Of a stretch of 64,000 nucleotides of DNA, positions 24,411-33,638 are shown in pieces. The stretch covers positions 2,129 through 66,128 of the forward strand of contig DFVG01000030.1 of the NCBI GenBank assembly GCA_002379985.1, written 5' to 3'. A program made the position numbers and the translations under genes. Below the pieces are notes generated by a model. It did not search any database. It saw only the letters and a program-made list of their open reading frames with translations, and was not told the origin of the DNA. The DNA comes from Flavobacteriaceae bacterium UBA4166 (lineage in GTDB: Bacteria > Bacteroidota > Bacteroidia > Flavobacteriales > Flavobacteriaceae). How positions within the stretch are numbered: the first letter of the stretch is position 1; each line of letters starts with the position of its first letter.

Positions 24411-25256
24411 ATGGTATACCACCATACTGAAGACATACAAAAAGCCCTGCTACCTTATCGCAAGAAAAATCGATCCATTGGTTTGGTTCCTACGATGGGC
24501 GCTTTACATCAAGGGCATCTCGAACTCATTGCGCAATCGCAAGTCGAAAATGCGATTACCGTCGTCACTATTTTTGTGAATCCTACACAATTTGATAATG
24601 CCGGTGATCTAAAAAAGTATCCGCGTAGTTTATCGAAAGACGTGGCTATGATTGAAACCGTACCCGGCAATTTCATTGTCTTCAACCCTTCTCCAGAACA
24701 TCTCTATGAAGGCAATGTGAGTTCAAAATCCTATGACTTTGGCGGCCTCGAAACTGAAATGGAAGGCACTCACCGCACCGGACATTTTGATGGCGTAGGT
24801 ACAGTACTCAACTTATTTTTTAGGGCGCTGAAACCCACCCGGGCCTATTTCGGAGAAAAAGATTTTCAACAACTCCAAATCGTTAAAAAGTTAGTAGAAA
24901 TAGAAGCACTCCCTGTAGAAATTGTAGGATGTTCCATTGTTCGCGAAACAAGTGGTTTGGCGATGAGTTCTCGAAATAAACGCCTTAACGAGGCTCAATT
25001 AGAGAAAGCCACTCTTTTGCATAAAACCCTTGTAGGCGCTTCAGAACAATTTGAAACCCATTCCATCGAGGCGATTAAAAAATGGGCTGTGGCCCAATTC
25101 GAAAAGAATCCTGATGTACGTTTAGAATATTTTGAAATCGCAGAAACTAACACCCTGAAAACCGCTTCAGAAAAGAAAAAAAACACCTCCTATCGGGCAT
25201 TTCTCGCTGCTTTTGTAGGACCTGTTCGACTTATCGACAATATGGCTCTAAATTAA
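24411..25256 (+). CDS. panC: Pantothenate synthetase
   Basis: PanC joins pantoate and beta-alanine with ATP to make pantothenate (vitamin B5). The 281-residue protein shows GLVPTMGALHQGHLELI, the HxGH nucleotidyl-transfer motif, VTIFVNPTQFDNAGDLKKYP, and FFRALKPTRAYFGEKDFQQL, followed by SSRNKRLNE. The start is the ATG at 24411. It leads panC-panD and an LPG-synthase-type membrane gene, with gaps of 12 and 2 bases. Confidence 0.97.
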   Translation: MVYHHTEDIQKALLPYRKKNRSIGLVPTMGALHQGHLELIAQSQVENAITVVTIFVNPTQFDNAGDLKKYPRSLSKDVAMIETVPGNFIVFNPSPEHLYEGNVSSKSYDFGGLETEMEGTHRTGHFDGVGTVLNLFFRALKPTRAYFGEKDFQQLQIVKKLVEIEALPVEIVGCSIVRETSGLAMSSRNKRLNEAQLEKATLLHKTLVGASEQFETHSIEAIKKWAVAQFEKNPDVRLEYFEIAETNTLKTASEKKKNTSYRAFLAAFVGPVRLIDNMALN

Positions 25257-25268
25257 TACCTTTGCACT

Positions 25269-25619
25269 ATGCAAATTCACGTCGTTAAATCAAAGATCCA
25301 TCGCGTTAGAGTAACGGGTGCCGATCTCAACTATATTGGAAGTATCACCATCGATGAAGATCTGATGGATGCCGCAAATATCATTGATGGGGAAAAAGTA
25401 CAGATCGTTAACAACAACAACGGTGAACGTCTTGAAACCTATGCCATTCCAGGACCACGCGGTAGCGGAGAAATCACATTGAACGGCGCTGCAGCTCGCA
25501 AGGTCGCTCCCGGTGATATCTTAATTCTTATTACCTATGCCATAATGGATATTGAGGAAGCAAAAGCATTTCAACCGGCATTGGTATTTCCAAACGAAGA
25601 GAATAACCTACTCACCTAA
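25269..25619 (+). CDS. panD: Aspartate 1-decarboxylase
   Basis: PanD decarboxylates aspartate to beta-alanine, the partner substrate for PanC. The proenzyme cleaves itself at Gly24-Ser25 (NYIGSITID) to form the pyruvoyl cofactor, and this site is intact. [12 protein letters not shown] and [20 protein letters not shown] are family motifs. The length of 116 is normal. Twelve bases separate it from panC. Confidence 0.97.
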   Translation: MQIHVVKSKIHRVRVTGADLNYIGSITIDEDLMDAANIIDGEKVQIVNNNNGERLETYAIPGPRGSGEITLNGAAARKVAPGDILILITYAIMDIEEAKAFQPALVFPNEENNLLT

Positions 25620-25621
25620 AT

Positions 25622-26587
25622 TTGAAGCGATCAATATCCAAATTCCTAAAAATTGCCCTGCCTTTGGCTTTGGGTATTTTCCTTATTTTTTGGTCGTATT
25701 CAAGATTTACTCCCGAACAACTCACTGAGATTAAAATCCATTTTCAAGCAGCCGACTATACCTTTGTTGTCTTAGCGGTGGTGCTCAGTATTTTAAGCCA
25801 TATTTTTCGGGCGGTACGTTGGAATTTAATGCTTGCACCTTTGGGGTATCAACCCAAACTTCTCAACAACTTCATGGCTATTTCCATCGCTTACCTCATG
25901 AATATCTTTATTCCGAAGAGTGGTGAAGTATCGAGAGGAATTGTTATCAATAAATACGAAGATGTTCCTTTTGACAAAGCATTCGGAACGATTATTTCCG
26001 AACGGGTTATCGACCTGGTTTTCCTTTTAGGCTTTACCTTACTTGCTTTATGGCTGCAATATGATATCCTTTATGAATATCTTACCAACTTGATCCCCGT
26101 GACTAAATTGTTATATGTGCTGGCGGCCATACTTGCCTTCGGAATTATGTTCATCGTTTTTCTGAAATATTCACGTTCGGCACTACAACAGAAGATCAAA
26201 GGATTTCTAAGCGGACTGAGAGATGGGGTTTTCAGTATCTTTAAAATGAAAAAGAAGGGCTTGTTCCTATTACAAACCTGCATCATTTGGGGGCTTTACT
26301 TACTTTCTTTCTACGTCGCATTATTTGCCTTGGAAGCTACGTCCGGAATTGCATTGGGCACTATTATCATCACATTTGTTGTGGGTAGCTTCTCGTTTGC
26401 CTTTACCAACAGCGGTTTTGGATCGTATCCCTTTTTTGTAGCAGGAATTTTAGCCGTTTTTGGCGTTGCCGAAACCGTTGGAACCGCTTTCGGATGGATC
26501 GTTTGGACCTCCAATATCGTAACGCTCATCGTCTTTGGCGGCCTCTCCTTTCTCTTCCTTCCATTGTACAACCAGAAGTCGGTATAA
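25622..26587 (+). CDS. Lysylphosphatidylglycerol synthase-type transmembrane (UPF0104) protein
   Basis: This 321-residue integral membrane protein has about eight hydrophobic helices and family motifs ILSHIFRAVRWNLML, FIPKSGEVSRGIVI and ISERVIDLVFLLGF. It corresponds to the flippase-like membrane half of MprF-type proteins and has no C-terminal lysyl-transfer domain. A lipid flippase or glycolipid role is possible but not shown. The start is TTG at 25622, two bases after the panD stop, which suggests translational coupling with panCD, although no metabolic link is obvious. Confidence 0.85.
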   Translation: MKRSISKFLKIALPLALGIFLIFWSYSRFTPEQLTEIKIHFQAADYTFVVLAVVLSILSHIFRAVRWNLMLAPLGYQPKLLNNFMAISIAYLMNIFIPKSGEVSRGIVINKYEDVPFDKAFGTIISERVIDLVFLLGFTLLALWLQYDILYEYLTNLIPVTKLLYVLAAILAFGIMFIVFLKYSRSALQQKIKGFLSGLRDGVFSIFKMKKKGLFLLQTCIIWGLYLLSFYVALFALEATSGIALGTIIITFVVGSFSFAFTNSGFGSYPFFVAGILAVFGVAETVGTAFGWIVWTSNIVTLIVFGGLSFLFLPLYNQKSV

Positions 26588-26655
26588 TTCTTAGTATAAC
26601 GAAAAGTCAGTCCTTCTAAAAATTAGTATCTTTCGGCAACTAACTTTGAGGCCTT

Positions 26656-27810
26656 ATGAAGCATTTTCTTCTCTCTCTTATAGCATTTTTATGTGTTTCG
26701 GCGCTAAGCGCACAGTCGCGAATTATCTACGAGACTTTTTATTCTGCCAAAATGGATCAGGACCGAAAGCTGAAGATACAACTGCCACGCGATTACGAAG
26801 CCAATACCGAAAAAGTATATCCTATCGTGGTCGTCTTGGACGGTAATTATTTGTTTGAACCTGTAGCTGGAAACGTTGACTACTTCAGCTATTGGGAAGA
26901 TATGCCCGAATCATTGGTAGTAGGCATTATGCAGGGTGATCAGCGTTATGACGATTGCGATTATGATGACACCACTTTTTTTCCTTCCGATACCGGATCG
27001 AAATTCTTTGAGTTTATCGGTATGGAACTCATTCAATATCTCGATGAGAATTACAGAACCGCACAATTTGTCATCGGAGTAGGACATGATTTTACAGCGA
27101 ATTTTCTGAATTATTATCTCTTCAAAGACCCTCCGTTGCTAAATGGTTACATTAATTTGAGTCCGGATCTGGCACCATTAATGGATGAACGCCTTCCGGA
27201 ACGCATTCCTGCTATTGAATCAAAAACCTTTTACTATCTCGCAACCGGCACCGACGATGTAAAAGATCTTCAAGAAATTTCCAAAGGGCTGCACGAACGA
27301 TTAAACCCGTTAGAATCTGAAAATTTCAGTTACTATTTCGATAATTTTGAAGGAGCTACGCATTATTCGCTAGTCAGTCACGGAATTCCAAATGCCCTTG
27401 AGAAGATCTTTTCGGTCTATCGCCCCATCAGTAAAAGCGAATTCAACGATGTGGTAATGAAATTGGAAACACCGGTCAACGAATATCTCAAAGAGAAGTA
27501 CAAAACCATTGAAGAGCTCTTCGGACTCTCGAACCCCATTCGCATCAACGATTTTATTGCGGTAGCTACCGCTGCTGAAAAAAAGAGCCAGTGGGAGGCG
27601 CTACGGGATATTGCTACCATGGCACAACGGCAATACCCCGACACTGTGTTGGGAGATTATTATTTGGCTCGCTTTTATGAGGAAACCGGAGAACCTAAAA
27701 AAGCAATGCGAACGTATCAAGGCGGTTTTGACAAAGAAGAGGTAGAATTTATCACTGTCGATCTTATGTTGGACCGCGCCGACCGTATCAAGGAAGATTT
27801 TGGCTTTTAA
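26656..27810 (+). CDS. Secreted alpha/beta-hydrolase (putative esterase fold) with Asp in place of the nucleophile Ser
   Basis: This 384-residue exported protein has signal peptide MKHFLLSLIAFLCVSALSAQ. Residues 25-250 follow the Esterase-D-like fold: YPIVVVLDGNYLFEPV, then the nucleophile elbow reading VIGVGHDFTANF (Asp145) where GHSxGG is expected, and a conserved His at 236 (FEGATHYSLV). The C-terminal region (about 270-384) is helical and TPR-like (DYYLARFYEETGEPKKAM). With Asp for Ser the enzyme may be inactive, or may use Asp as haloalkane dehalogenases do. It lies between the panD/LPG unit and radA. Confidence 0.8.
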   Translation: MKHFLLSLIAFLCVSALSAQSRIIYETFYSAKMDQDRKLKIQLPRDYEANTEKVYPIVVVLDGNYLFEPVAGNVDYFSYWEDMPESLVVGIMQGDQRYDDCDYDDTTFFPSDTGSKFFEFIGMELIQYLDENYRTAQFVIGVGHDFTANFLNYYLFKDPPLLNGYINLSPDLAPLMDERLPERIPAIESKTFYYLATGTDDVKDLQEISKGLHERLNPLESENFSYYFDNFEGATHYSLVSHGIPNALEKIFSVYRPISKSEFNDVVMKLETPVNEYLKEKYKTIEELFGLSNPIRINDFIAVATAAEKKSQWEALRDIATMAQRQYPDTVLGDYYLARFYEETGEPKKAMRTYQGGFDKEEVEFITVDLMLDRADRIKEDFGF

Positions 27811-27839
27811 TAACTGAACACTACTCCCCAAACAACGCT

Positions 27840-29201
27840 ATGGCGAAAACAAAAACGGCTTTTTTCTGTCAAAACTGTGGGACGCAATTCTCTAAATGGC
27901 AAGGACAATGCAGTTCGTGTAAGGAATGGAATACCATTGCTGAAGAAGTCGTACAAAAAACATCAGGTTCTTCTTGGAAGACTTCAGATAATACTTCAAA
28001 ACGAAGCCCACAACCACAACGTATCCAAGAAATTTCTGCTCATACCGAAACCCGTTTTAATACACAAAATGATGAGTTGAACCGTGTACTGGGCGGCGGT
28101 CTTGTGCCCGGCTCGCTCACGTTGCTTGGTGGAGAACCGGGAATTGGCAAAAGCACCCTAATGTTGCAAGTGGCGTTACAATGGAAACGAAAGACGCTTT
28201 ATGTTTCCGGAGAAGAAAGTGCACAACAAATCAAACTTCGCGCAGAGCGCATTGAACCGGAAGCCACCCATTGTTATATTCTCACAGAAACACAAACCCA
28301 ACAGATCTTTCAGCAATTAGAAAAAGTAGCACCCGATTTGGTGATCATCGACTCCATTCAGACGCTTCATACGGATGCTATCGATAGCAGCCCGGGAAGT
28401 ATTTCTCAAATTCGGGAGACCACCGCAGAGCTTATCAAATTTGCCAAAGAAACCCATACGCCGGTGGTGTTAATTGGTCATATCACCAAAGACGGCCAAA
28501 TTGCAGGTCCAAAGATTCTAGAACACATGGTAGACACTGTTCTTCAATTTGAAGGAGATCGCAATCATGTGTATCGTATTCTGCGTGCGCATAAGAATCG
28601 CTTCGGAAGCACTCACGAACTAGGAATCTATGAAATGCTTGGAAACGGACTACGAGAAGTATCAAACCCTTCAGAAATATTACTCTCTAAAAACGAAGAA
28701 GACCTCAGCGGAACGGCAGTCGCTGCCACGCTTGAGGGCATGCGGCCTTTGATGATCGAAATTCAAGCTTTGGTTAGTTCCGCAGTGTATGGAACTCCAC
28801 AGCGAAGTGCCACCGGCTACAACAGCAAACGCCTGAATATGCTTCTTGCAGTGTTAGAAAAACGTGCCGGATTTAAATTGGGTGCCAAGGATGTATTTCT
28901 GAACATCACCGGTGGAATTACCGTAGACGACCCCGCCCTTGATTTGGCCGTGGTAGGGGCTGTTCTTTCTTCCAACATTGACATTGCCATCGATAAACAG
29001 CTCTGCTTCGCTGCCGAAATCGGACTCGCCGGAGAGGTTCGCCCCGTAACCCGCATCGAACAACGAATCTCGGAAGCAGAGAAGCTTGGGTTTCGATCGA
29101 TTATCATTTCAAAATATTGCAAGCTCTCTAAAAACCACCCCGACATTCAAGTGATTAAAGTGGGAAAGGTGCATGACGTTGTGCGTCACCTTTTTGGTTA
29201 A
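27840..29201 (+). CDS. radA: DNA repair protein RadA
   Basis: RadA is a RecA-like ATPase that drives branch migration in recombination. It has a four-Cys zinc finger (C10, C13, C24, C27), the P-loop GGEPGIGKST at 97-106, the RadA-specific HKNRFGSTHE at 251-260, and a C-terminal Lon-like domain (about 290-453, GGITVDDPALDLAVVGAV). The 453 residues are standard. It follows the hydrolase by 29 bases. Confidence 0.97.
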   Translation: MAKTKTAFFCQNCGTQFSKWQGQCSSCKEWNTIAEEVVQKTSGSSWKTSDNTSKRSPQPQRIQEISAHTETRFNTQNDELNRVLGGGLVPGSLTLLGGEPGIGKSTLMLQVALQWKRKTLYVSGEESAQQIKLRAERIEPEATHCYILTETQTQQIFQQLEKVAPDLVIIDSIQTLHTDAIDSSPGSISQIRETTAELIKFAKETHTPVVLIGHITKDGQIAGPKILEHMVDTVLQFEGDRNHVYRILRAHKNRFGSTHELGIYEMLGNGLREVSNPSEILLSKNEEDLSGTAVAATLEGMRPLMIEIQALVSSAVYGTPQRSATGYNSKRLNMLLAVLEKRAGFKLGAKDVFLNITGGITVDDPALDLAVVGAVLSSNIDIAIDKQLCFAAEIGLAGEVRPVTRIEQRISEAEKLGFRSIIISKYCKLSKNHPDIQVIKVGKVHDVVRHLFG

Positions 29202-29237
29202 AGATATTGGTATGATTTCTGCTATATGCTTCATGCT

Positions 29238-30347
29238 ATGAAGAGAATAATTTTTTACCTGCTTGTCTCATCTTCGATGGTAAGCTGTAAGCAAATACAA
29301 CAAGCAACCGACGTCATTACACAACCTACCCCAAGAGAAGTCTATGCTAGAGATTTCGATAAAGAGGATATCGCTTACCAACGATGGCTTAATGCATACG
29401 AAATCGCTCAAAAAGACAGCTTGCAAGCACCCCTTCCTTTTTCTCTTTCGGGACAACTACAAACCCCAAATTATCGTGCTTTTTCCTATGAAGTTCCTAT
29501 AAAGCAAGGTGAGCGATTGTATGCTACGGTAGCTTCAGAACCTGATAGCCTACAATTCTTTTTGGAAGCTTTTCAAAAAAACACGAATGATCCTGTTGCC
29601 CGTTCTGAGGAAAATGGTACTATTTTGACATACCTCGCGGAACGTACCGATACTTTGCAAATTGTGGTACAACCAGAGTTGTATGCCAACGGAAACTTTC
29701 AACTACAACTCTACACTCAGCCCAGCTATGCCTTTCCCGTATCCGGAGCCGGTAATAAGAATGTACAAAGTTTTTGGGGCGCAGCACGTGATGGTGGCAG
29801 ACGCTCACATCAAGGGATCGATATCTTTGCAGCCAGAGGTACTCCCGTGGTCGCAGCTATTGAGGGCCGCGTGAGTTCTACCGGAGAACGCGGACTGGGA
29901 GGTAAGCAAGTTTGGCTGCGGGATGGTTTATTTGGAGCATCCCTCTATTACGCGCATTTGGACAGCATTGCCGTACGAACCGGTACACGCGTCAAAGTGG
30001 GAGATACCTTAGGGTTTGTAGGAAATACCGGCAACGCCCGCACCACCGCACCCCATTTACATTTTGGCATCTATCAGGGCTACTCTGGAGCGGTAGATCC
30101 TTACCCATTTGTCGCGCAGCAAGAGATTCCGCAGGGCACGATTATCGAAGTTCCAAGTACCGCGCTAATACGCAGAAACAATGCCGAACTGCGCACTGGC
30201 CCTAGCACCAAATTCACTCAAATCGCAGGCGTACAACAAAAAGACACTGTGGCTGTTTATGGGCAAGCAGGGAATTGGTATCATATCCAATTACAAGATA
30301 GCCTCAAAGGGTTTATGCATCGTTCGCTCTTAGAGTTGCTTCCGTAG
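29238..30347 (+). CDS. M23 peptidase lipoprotein with SH3 domain
   Basis: This lipoprotein of about 369 residues has the acceptor Cys at 17 (SSSMVSC). Residues 165-285 are a LytM/M23 zinc peptidase with H191-x3-D195 (RRSHQGIDIFAARGTPV) and H273-x-H275 (APHLHFGIY), so the active site is complete. A bacterial SH3 domain follows (about 305-369, AELRTGPSTKFTQIAGV), which probably grips peptidoglycan. Expected action is cleavage of cell-wall cross-links. I choose the ATG at 29238, right before the signal peptide, over the ATG at 29226. It lies 36 bases after radA. Confidence 0.9.
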   Translation: MKRIIFYLLVSSSMVSCKQIQQATDVITQPTPREVYARDFDKEDIAYQRWLNAYEIAQKDSLQAPLPFSLSGQLQTPNYRAFSYEVPIKQGERLYATVASEPDSLQFFLEAFQKNTNDPVARSEENGTILTYLAERTDTLQIVVQPELYANGNFQLQLYTQPSYAFPVSGAGNKNVQSFWGAARDGGRRSHQGIDIFAARGTPVVAAIEGRVSSTGERGLGGKQVWLRDGLFGASLYYAHLDSIAVRTGTRVKVGDTLGFVGNTGNARTTAPHLHFGIYQGYSGAVDPYPFVAQQEIPQGTIIEVPSTALIRRNNAELRTGPSTKFTQIAGVQQKDTVAVYGQAGNWYHIQLQDSLKGFMHRSLLELLP

Positions 30348-30419
30348 AATTAACTTTTCGTTAAGCGCAAGTAGGGTACAGACACGTTATCTTTAGGTTC
30401 CAACTAAAGTTTTGCAACC

Positions 30420-31784
30420 ATGTCTGTATTTTCCAAAATCAAAAAAACCTTTCAATTAATGAAGTCGGTAGACCTTGACGCCTTAGGCAAATTATCTCAA
30501 AAGGTAGATCTTTCCGAAGTGATGAGCGCCGTAGGAGAACTTGATGATCGACAATTGAAAGGATTGATGAAAATGTTGAAAAGTCAAGGAAAGAAAGGAC
30601 AGCATCAACTTCCCCCTATTGATGGTGATTTCTATGATTTGAGTAGGAAACTGACACCCAGACAACGTGATATTCAGTTAAAGGTGCGTCAATTTATGGA
30701 GAAAGAGGTAAAACCCATTGCTAATTATTACTGGAATCGTGCTGAATTTCCCCATGAGATCATTCCGAAGATGGCCGAATTGGATATCTGCGGAATTGCC
30801 TACGATGGGATTGGCCCTGACGAACAAACCTTTTTGATGGAAGGGATCATTGCGATGGAACTCGCACGCATTGACGTTTCCATTTCTACATTTTTTGGGG
30901 TACACAGTGGCTTGGCCATGGGTTCTATTTATCTCTGCGGAAGTGAAGAGCAAAAGCAAGAATGGCTTCCGAAGATGCAAAAAATGGAACAAATTGGTGC
31001 TTTTGGATTGACCGAACCCGACGTAGGATCTGGAGTCGCAGGAGGGTTAGGCACAACCTGCCGAAAAGAGGGTGAAGAATGGGTCCTCAATGGCCAGAAA
31101 AAGTGGATTGGAAACGCCACCTTCGCCGATGTGACCATTATTTGGGCACGTGACGAAGACAGTGGTCGCGTAAAAGGATTTTTAGTGCGTAAAGGTAATC
31201 CCGGTTTTGTCGCCGAAAAGATGGAGGATAAAATGGCGCTACGTACGGTTCAAAATGCATTGATCACCATGACCGATTGCCGCGTTCCGGAAAGCGATCG
31301 CCTACAAAAATGTGATTCTTTCAAAGACACTGCAAAAGTGTTGAAAATGACGCGCGCTGCTGTGGCATGGCAAGCAGTCGGGTGTGCACGAGGCGCATAT
31401 GAAAGCGCCTTGAAATACACGAAAAAACGTGAACAATTTGGGCGACCTATTGCCTCCTTCCAGTTAATTCAAAATCACTTGGTGGAAATGCTTTCCAACC
31501 TTACCGCCATGCAAACCTTGTGTTTCCGACTTTCAGAATTGCAAGACGCTAACTTGTTAACCGACGAACACGCTTCCTTAGCGAAAGTCTTTTGTAGCAT
31601 GAGAACCCGCGATGTAGTAAGTCAGGCGCGCGAAGTGATGGGCGGAAACGGAATTCTTTTAGACCACGACGTAGCTCGATTTGTGGCCGATGCCGAAGCC
31701 ATTTACAGCTATGAGGGCACTAAAGAAATCAACACCCTTATTGTAGGGCGTGCCATTACAGGATATAGTGCGTTTGTGAGTTAG
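30420..31784 (+). CDS. Acyl-CoA dehydrogenase (glutaryl-CoA dehydrogenase-like)
   Basis: This 454-residue flavoenzyme has the FAD/acyl-CoA motif GAFGLTEPDVGSGVAGGLGTT, the RTVQNALITMTDCRVP segment and the catalytic Glu432 in YSYEGTKEINTLIVGRAITG. That ending is most like glutaryl-CoA dehydrogenases and plant peroxisomal ACX4. Substrate choice between glutaryl-CoA and medium or short acyl-CoA is uncertain. An N-terminal addition of about 75 residues precedes the catalytic core. Its stop interlocks with the convergent OmpA-family gene (overlap of four bases). Confidence 0.88.
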   Translation: MSVFSKIKKTFQLMKSVDLDALGKLSQKVDLSEVMSAVGELDDRQLKGLMKMLKSQGKKGQHQLPPIDGDFYDLSRKLTPRQRDIQLKVRQFMEKEVKPIANYYWNRAEFPHEIIPKMAELDICGIAYDGIGPDEQTFLMEGIIAMELARIDVSISTFFGVHSGLAMGSIYLCGSEEQKQEWLPKMQKMEQIGAFGLTEPDVGSGVAGGLGTTCRKEGEEWVLNGQKKWIGNATFADVTIIWARDEDSGRVKGFLVRKGNPGFVAEKMEDKMALRTVQNALITMTDCRVPESDRLQKCDSFKDTAKVLKMTRAAVAWQAVGCARGAYESALKYTKKREQFGRPIASFQLIQNHLVEMLSNLTAMQTLCFRLSELQDANLLTDEHASLAKVFCSMRTRDVVSQAREVMGGNGILLDHDVARFVADAEAIYSYEGTKEINTLIVGRAITGYSAFVS

Positions 31785-32740
31785 ATATCGCTCAACAACT
31801 GATTGATCTCATCCAATTTTGGGGCTAAGATCACTTCAATGCGTCTGTTTTTTGCTCTTCCTTCGGAAGTTGTATTTGGAGCGATTGGTGCATATTCTCC
31901 ACGTCCTGCCGCGGTTAAGTTATCTTTAGAAATACGGTTATTATTAGTGAGTATGTTTACAATAGCTGTTGCACGTTTGGTAGAAAGGTCCCAATTGTCT
32001 TGAATGTTTCCATTGCCAGAATACGGCACATTGTCGGTATGACCTTCGATCAAAACAGCGATCTCGGGATTGTCTGCCAAGACGTTACCGAGTGCGACTA
32101 CAGCTTCTCGACCTCGTGTATTTACGGCCCAACTTCCACTTTCAAAAAGCAGTTTATTTTCCATAGAAACATATACTTTCCCATCGCGTTGCTCTACGGT
32201 GAGTCCTTTTCCTTCAAACTGAGTGAGCGCGGCCGAGATGGCATCTTTTAAAGCCCGCATCTTAGCATCTTTGGCCGCAATGATCCCTTCTAATTCTTCC
32301 ACACGTTGGGAACGCTGTTCTAACTCTTTTTGTAATTTTTGAAGTCGCTGTTCCTCTAAGGCCAGCGCTTTTTCTTTAGCTTCAAGTTCGGTGAGCAAGT
32401 TTCGGTTGCGTGCTAAGTTTTCAGAAAGTGCAGATGAGCTGTTGGCTTCCAAGGCATCATAGGATTCTTGTAATCGCTTCAAATTACCCTTTACGGCCGC
32501 CAACTCCATGGAAAGCTGTGTGTTTTCCGCTTTTAAATTTTCAATCTTATCTTCCAACGATTGCACTCGATAGCCTTCTCCTTTCCCGGAAGTGCCATCC
32601 AATTGTGACATCAGCGATTCATTTTCAGCTTTTAATCGATCATTCTGTGCTTTCAAGTCTTCATACAGTTGGGACGAGACACAAGAAACACTCAAACTTG
32701 TTAGTACGAGGAGCAAGAGGATATGTTGTAAACGATTCAT
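31781..32740 (-). CDS. OmpA-family lipoprotein with coiled coil
   Basis: This protein of about 319 residues has signal MNRLQHILLLLVLTSLSVSC (acceptor Cys at 20), a long coiled coil (about 22-165, rich in Glu, Leu and Lys heptads) and a C-terminal OmpA/MotB domain (about 185-310) with IEGHTDNVPYSG and LSTKRATAIVNIL, which binds peptidoglycan. It likely tethers the outer membrane to the cell wall or spaces the envelope. The ATG at 32738-32740 gives the natural lipoprotein start. The xth gene lies 10 bases upstream. Confidence 0.9.
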   Translation of the reverse strand: MNRLQHILLLLVLTSLSVSCVSSQLYEDLKAQNDRLKAENESLMSQLDGTSGKGEGYRVQSLEDKIENLKAENTQLSMELAAVKGNLKRLQESYDALEANSSSALSENLARNRNLLTELEAKEKALALEEQRLQKLQKELEQRSQRVEELEGIIAAKDAKMRALKDAISAALTQFEGKGLTVEQRDGKVYVSMENKLLFESGSWAVNTRGREAVVALGNVLADNPEIAVLIEGHTDNVPYSGNGNIQDNWDLSTKRATAIVNILTNNNRISKDNLTAAGRGEYAPIAPNTTSEGRAKNRRIEVILAPKLDEINQLLSDI

Positions 32741-32750
32741 GGGTAAACGA

Positions 32751-33515
32751 TTAAAATTCAAATTCAACCAACAACGGACAATGATCACTGTGTTTGGCTT
32801 CGGGTAGTATAACGGAGCGTTTCAGATTTTCTTGTAAGGGTTCGGCAACCATATGATAATCAATTCTCCAACCTTTGTTGTTGTTTCTTGCATTGGCACG
32901 ATAACTCCACCACGTATAATGGTGTGGGTCTTTGTTGAAGTGTCTAAAACTGTCAATAAATCCACTCTCTATAAAGCTACCGATCCATTTGCGCTCCACC
33001 GGCAAAAAGCCTGACACGTTTTTATTGCGTACAGGATCGTGAATATCGATCGCTTCGTGACAAATATTATAATCACCACAGACCAAAAGATTAGGGTGGG
33101 TTTCCCGAAGCTGATCTATGTACTGCTGAAAATCATCCATATAGGTTAATTTATGTTCCAACCGCGCCATGTTAGTGCCGCTGGGCAGGTAAAGGCTCAT
33201 AATGGAAAGCTCATCAAAATCCACACGAACATTGCGACCCTCGTCATCCATATAGTCAATCCCGGTACCGTATTCTACATGGTTCGGCTCTTTTTTAGAA
33301 AGAATCGCTACTCCGCTATACCCCTTTTTCTTGGCACTAAACCAATAGTGATAGGGATAGCCGGCCGCTTCGATCGCTTCAATATCTACTTGATCTTCCA
33401 TAGCTTTGGTCTCCTGTATACAAACCACATCCGGATTCGTGGCCCGTAACCAATCTAAAAAACCTTTTCGCATGGCGGCGCGAATACCGTTTACGTTATA
33501 TGAAACTACTTTCAT
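32751..33515 (-). CDS. xth: Exodeoxyribonuclease III / AP endonuclease
   Basis: This EEP-family nuclease of about 254 residues cuts DNA at abasic sites in base-excision repair. Visible motifs are MKVVSYNVNGIRAAMRKG (metal Asn), VCIQETKAM (metal Glu), SLYLPSG, CGDYNICH (catalytic Asp and Asn) and KHSDHCPL (catalytic Asp-His). The RIDYHMV segment is also present. I start at ATG 33513-33515, where the conserved N-terminus begins; 13 further upstream codons are unlikely. It is 10 bases ahead of the OmpA-family gene. Confidence 0.94.
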   Translation of the reverse strand: MKVVSYNVNGIRAAMRKGFLDWLRATNPDVVCIQETKAMEDQVDIEAIEAAGYPYHYWFSAKKKGYSGVAILSKKEPNHVEYGTGIDYMDDEGRNVRVDFDELSIMSLYLPSGTNMARLEHKLTYMDDFQQYIDQLRETHPNLLVCGDYNICHEAIDIHDPVRNKNVSGFLPVERKWIGSFIESGFIDSFRHFNKDPHHYTWWSYRANARNNNKGWRIDYHMVAEPLQENLKRSVILPEAKHSDHCPLLVEFEF

Positions 33516-33638
33516 GAATTGCTTTTTTGGTGCTGTGGCTAAATTAAATAACATCGTATTTTTACCGAGTGAAATGGCTGAAAGGTTTTCAAGAAAGAAT
33601 CAACAAAATAAAAAGCCTTTCCGCTAGTTCTATAGATA

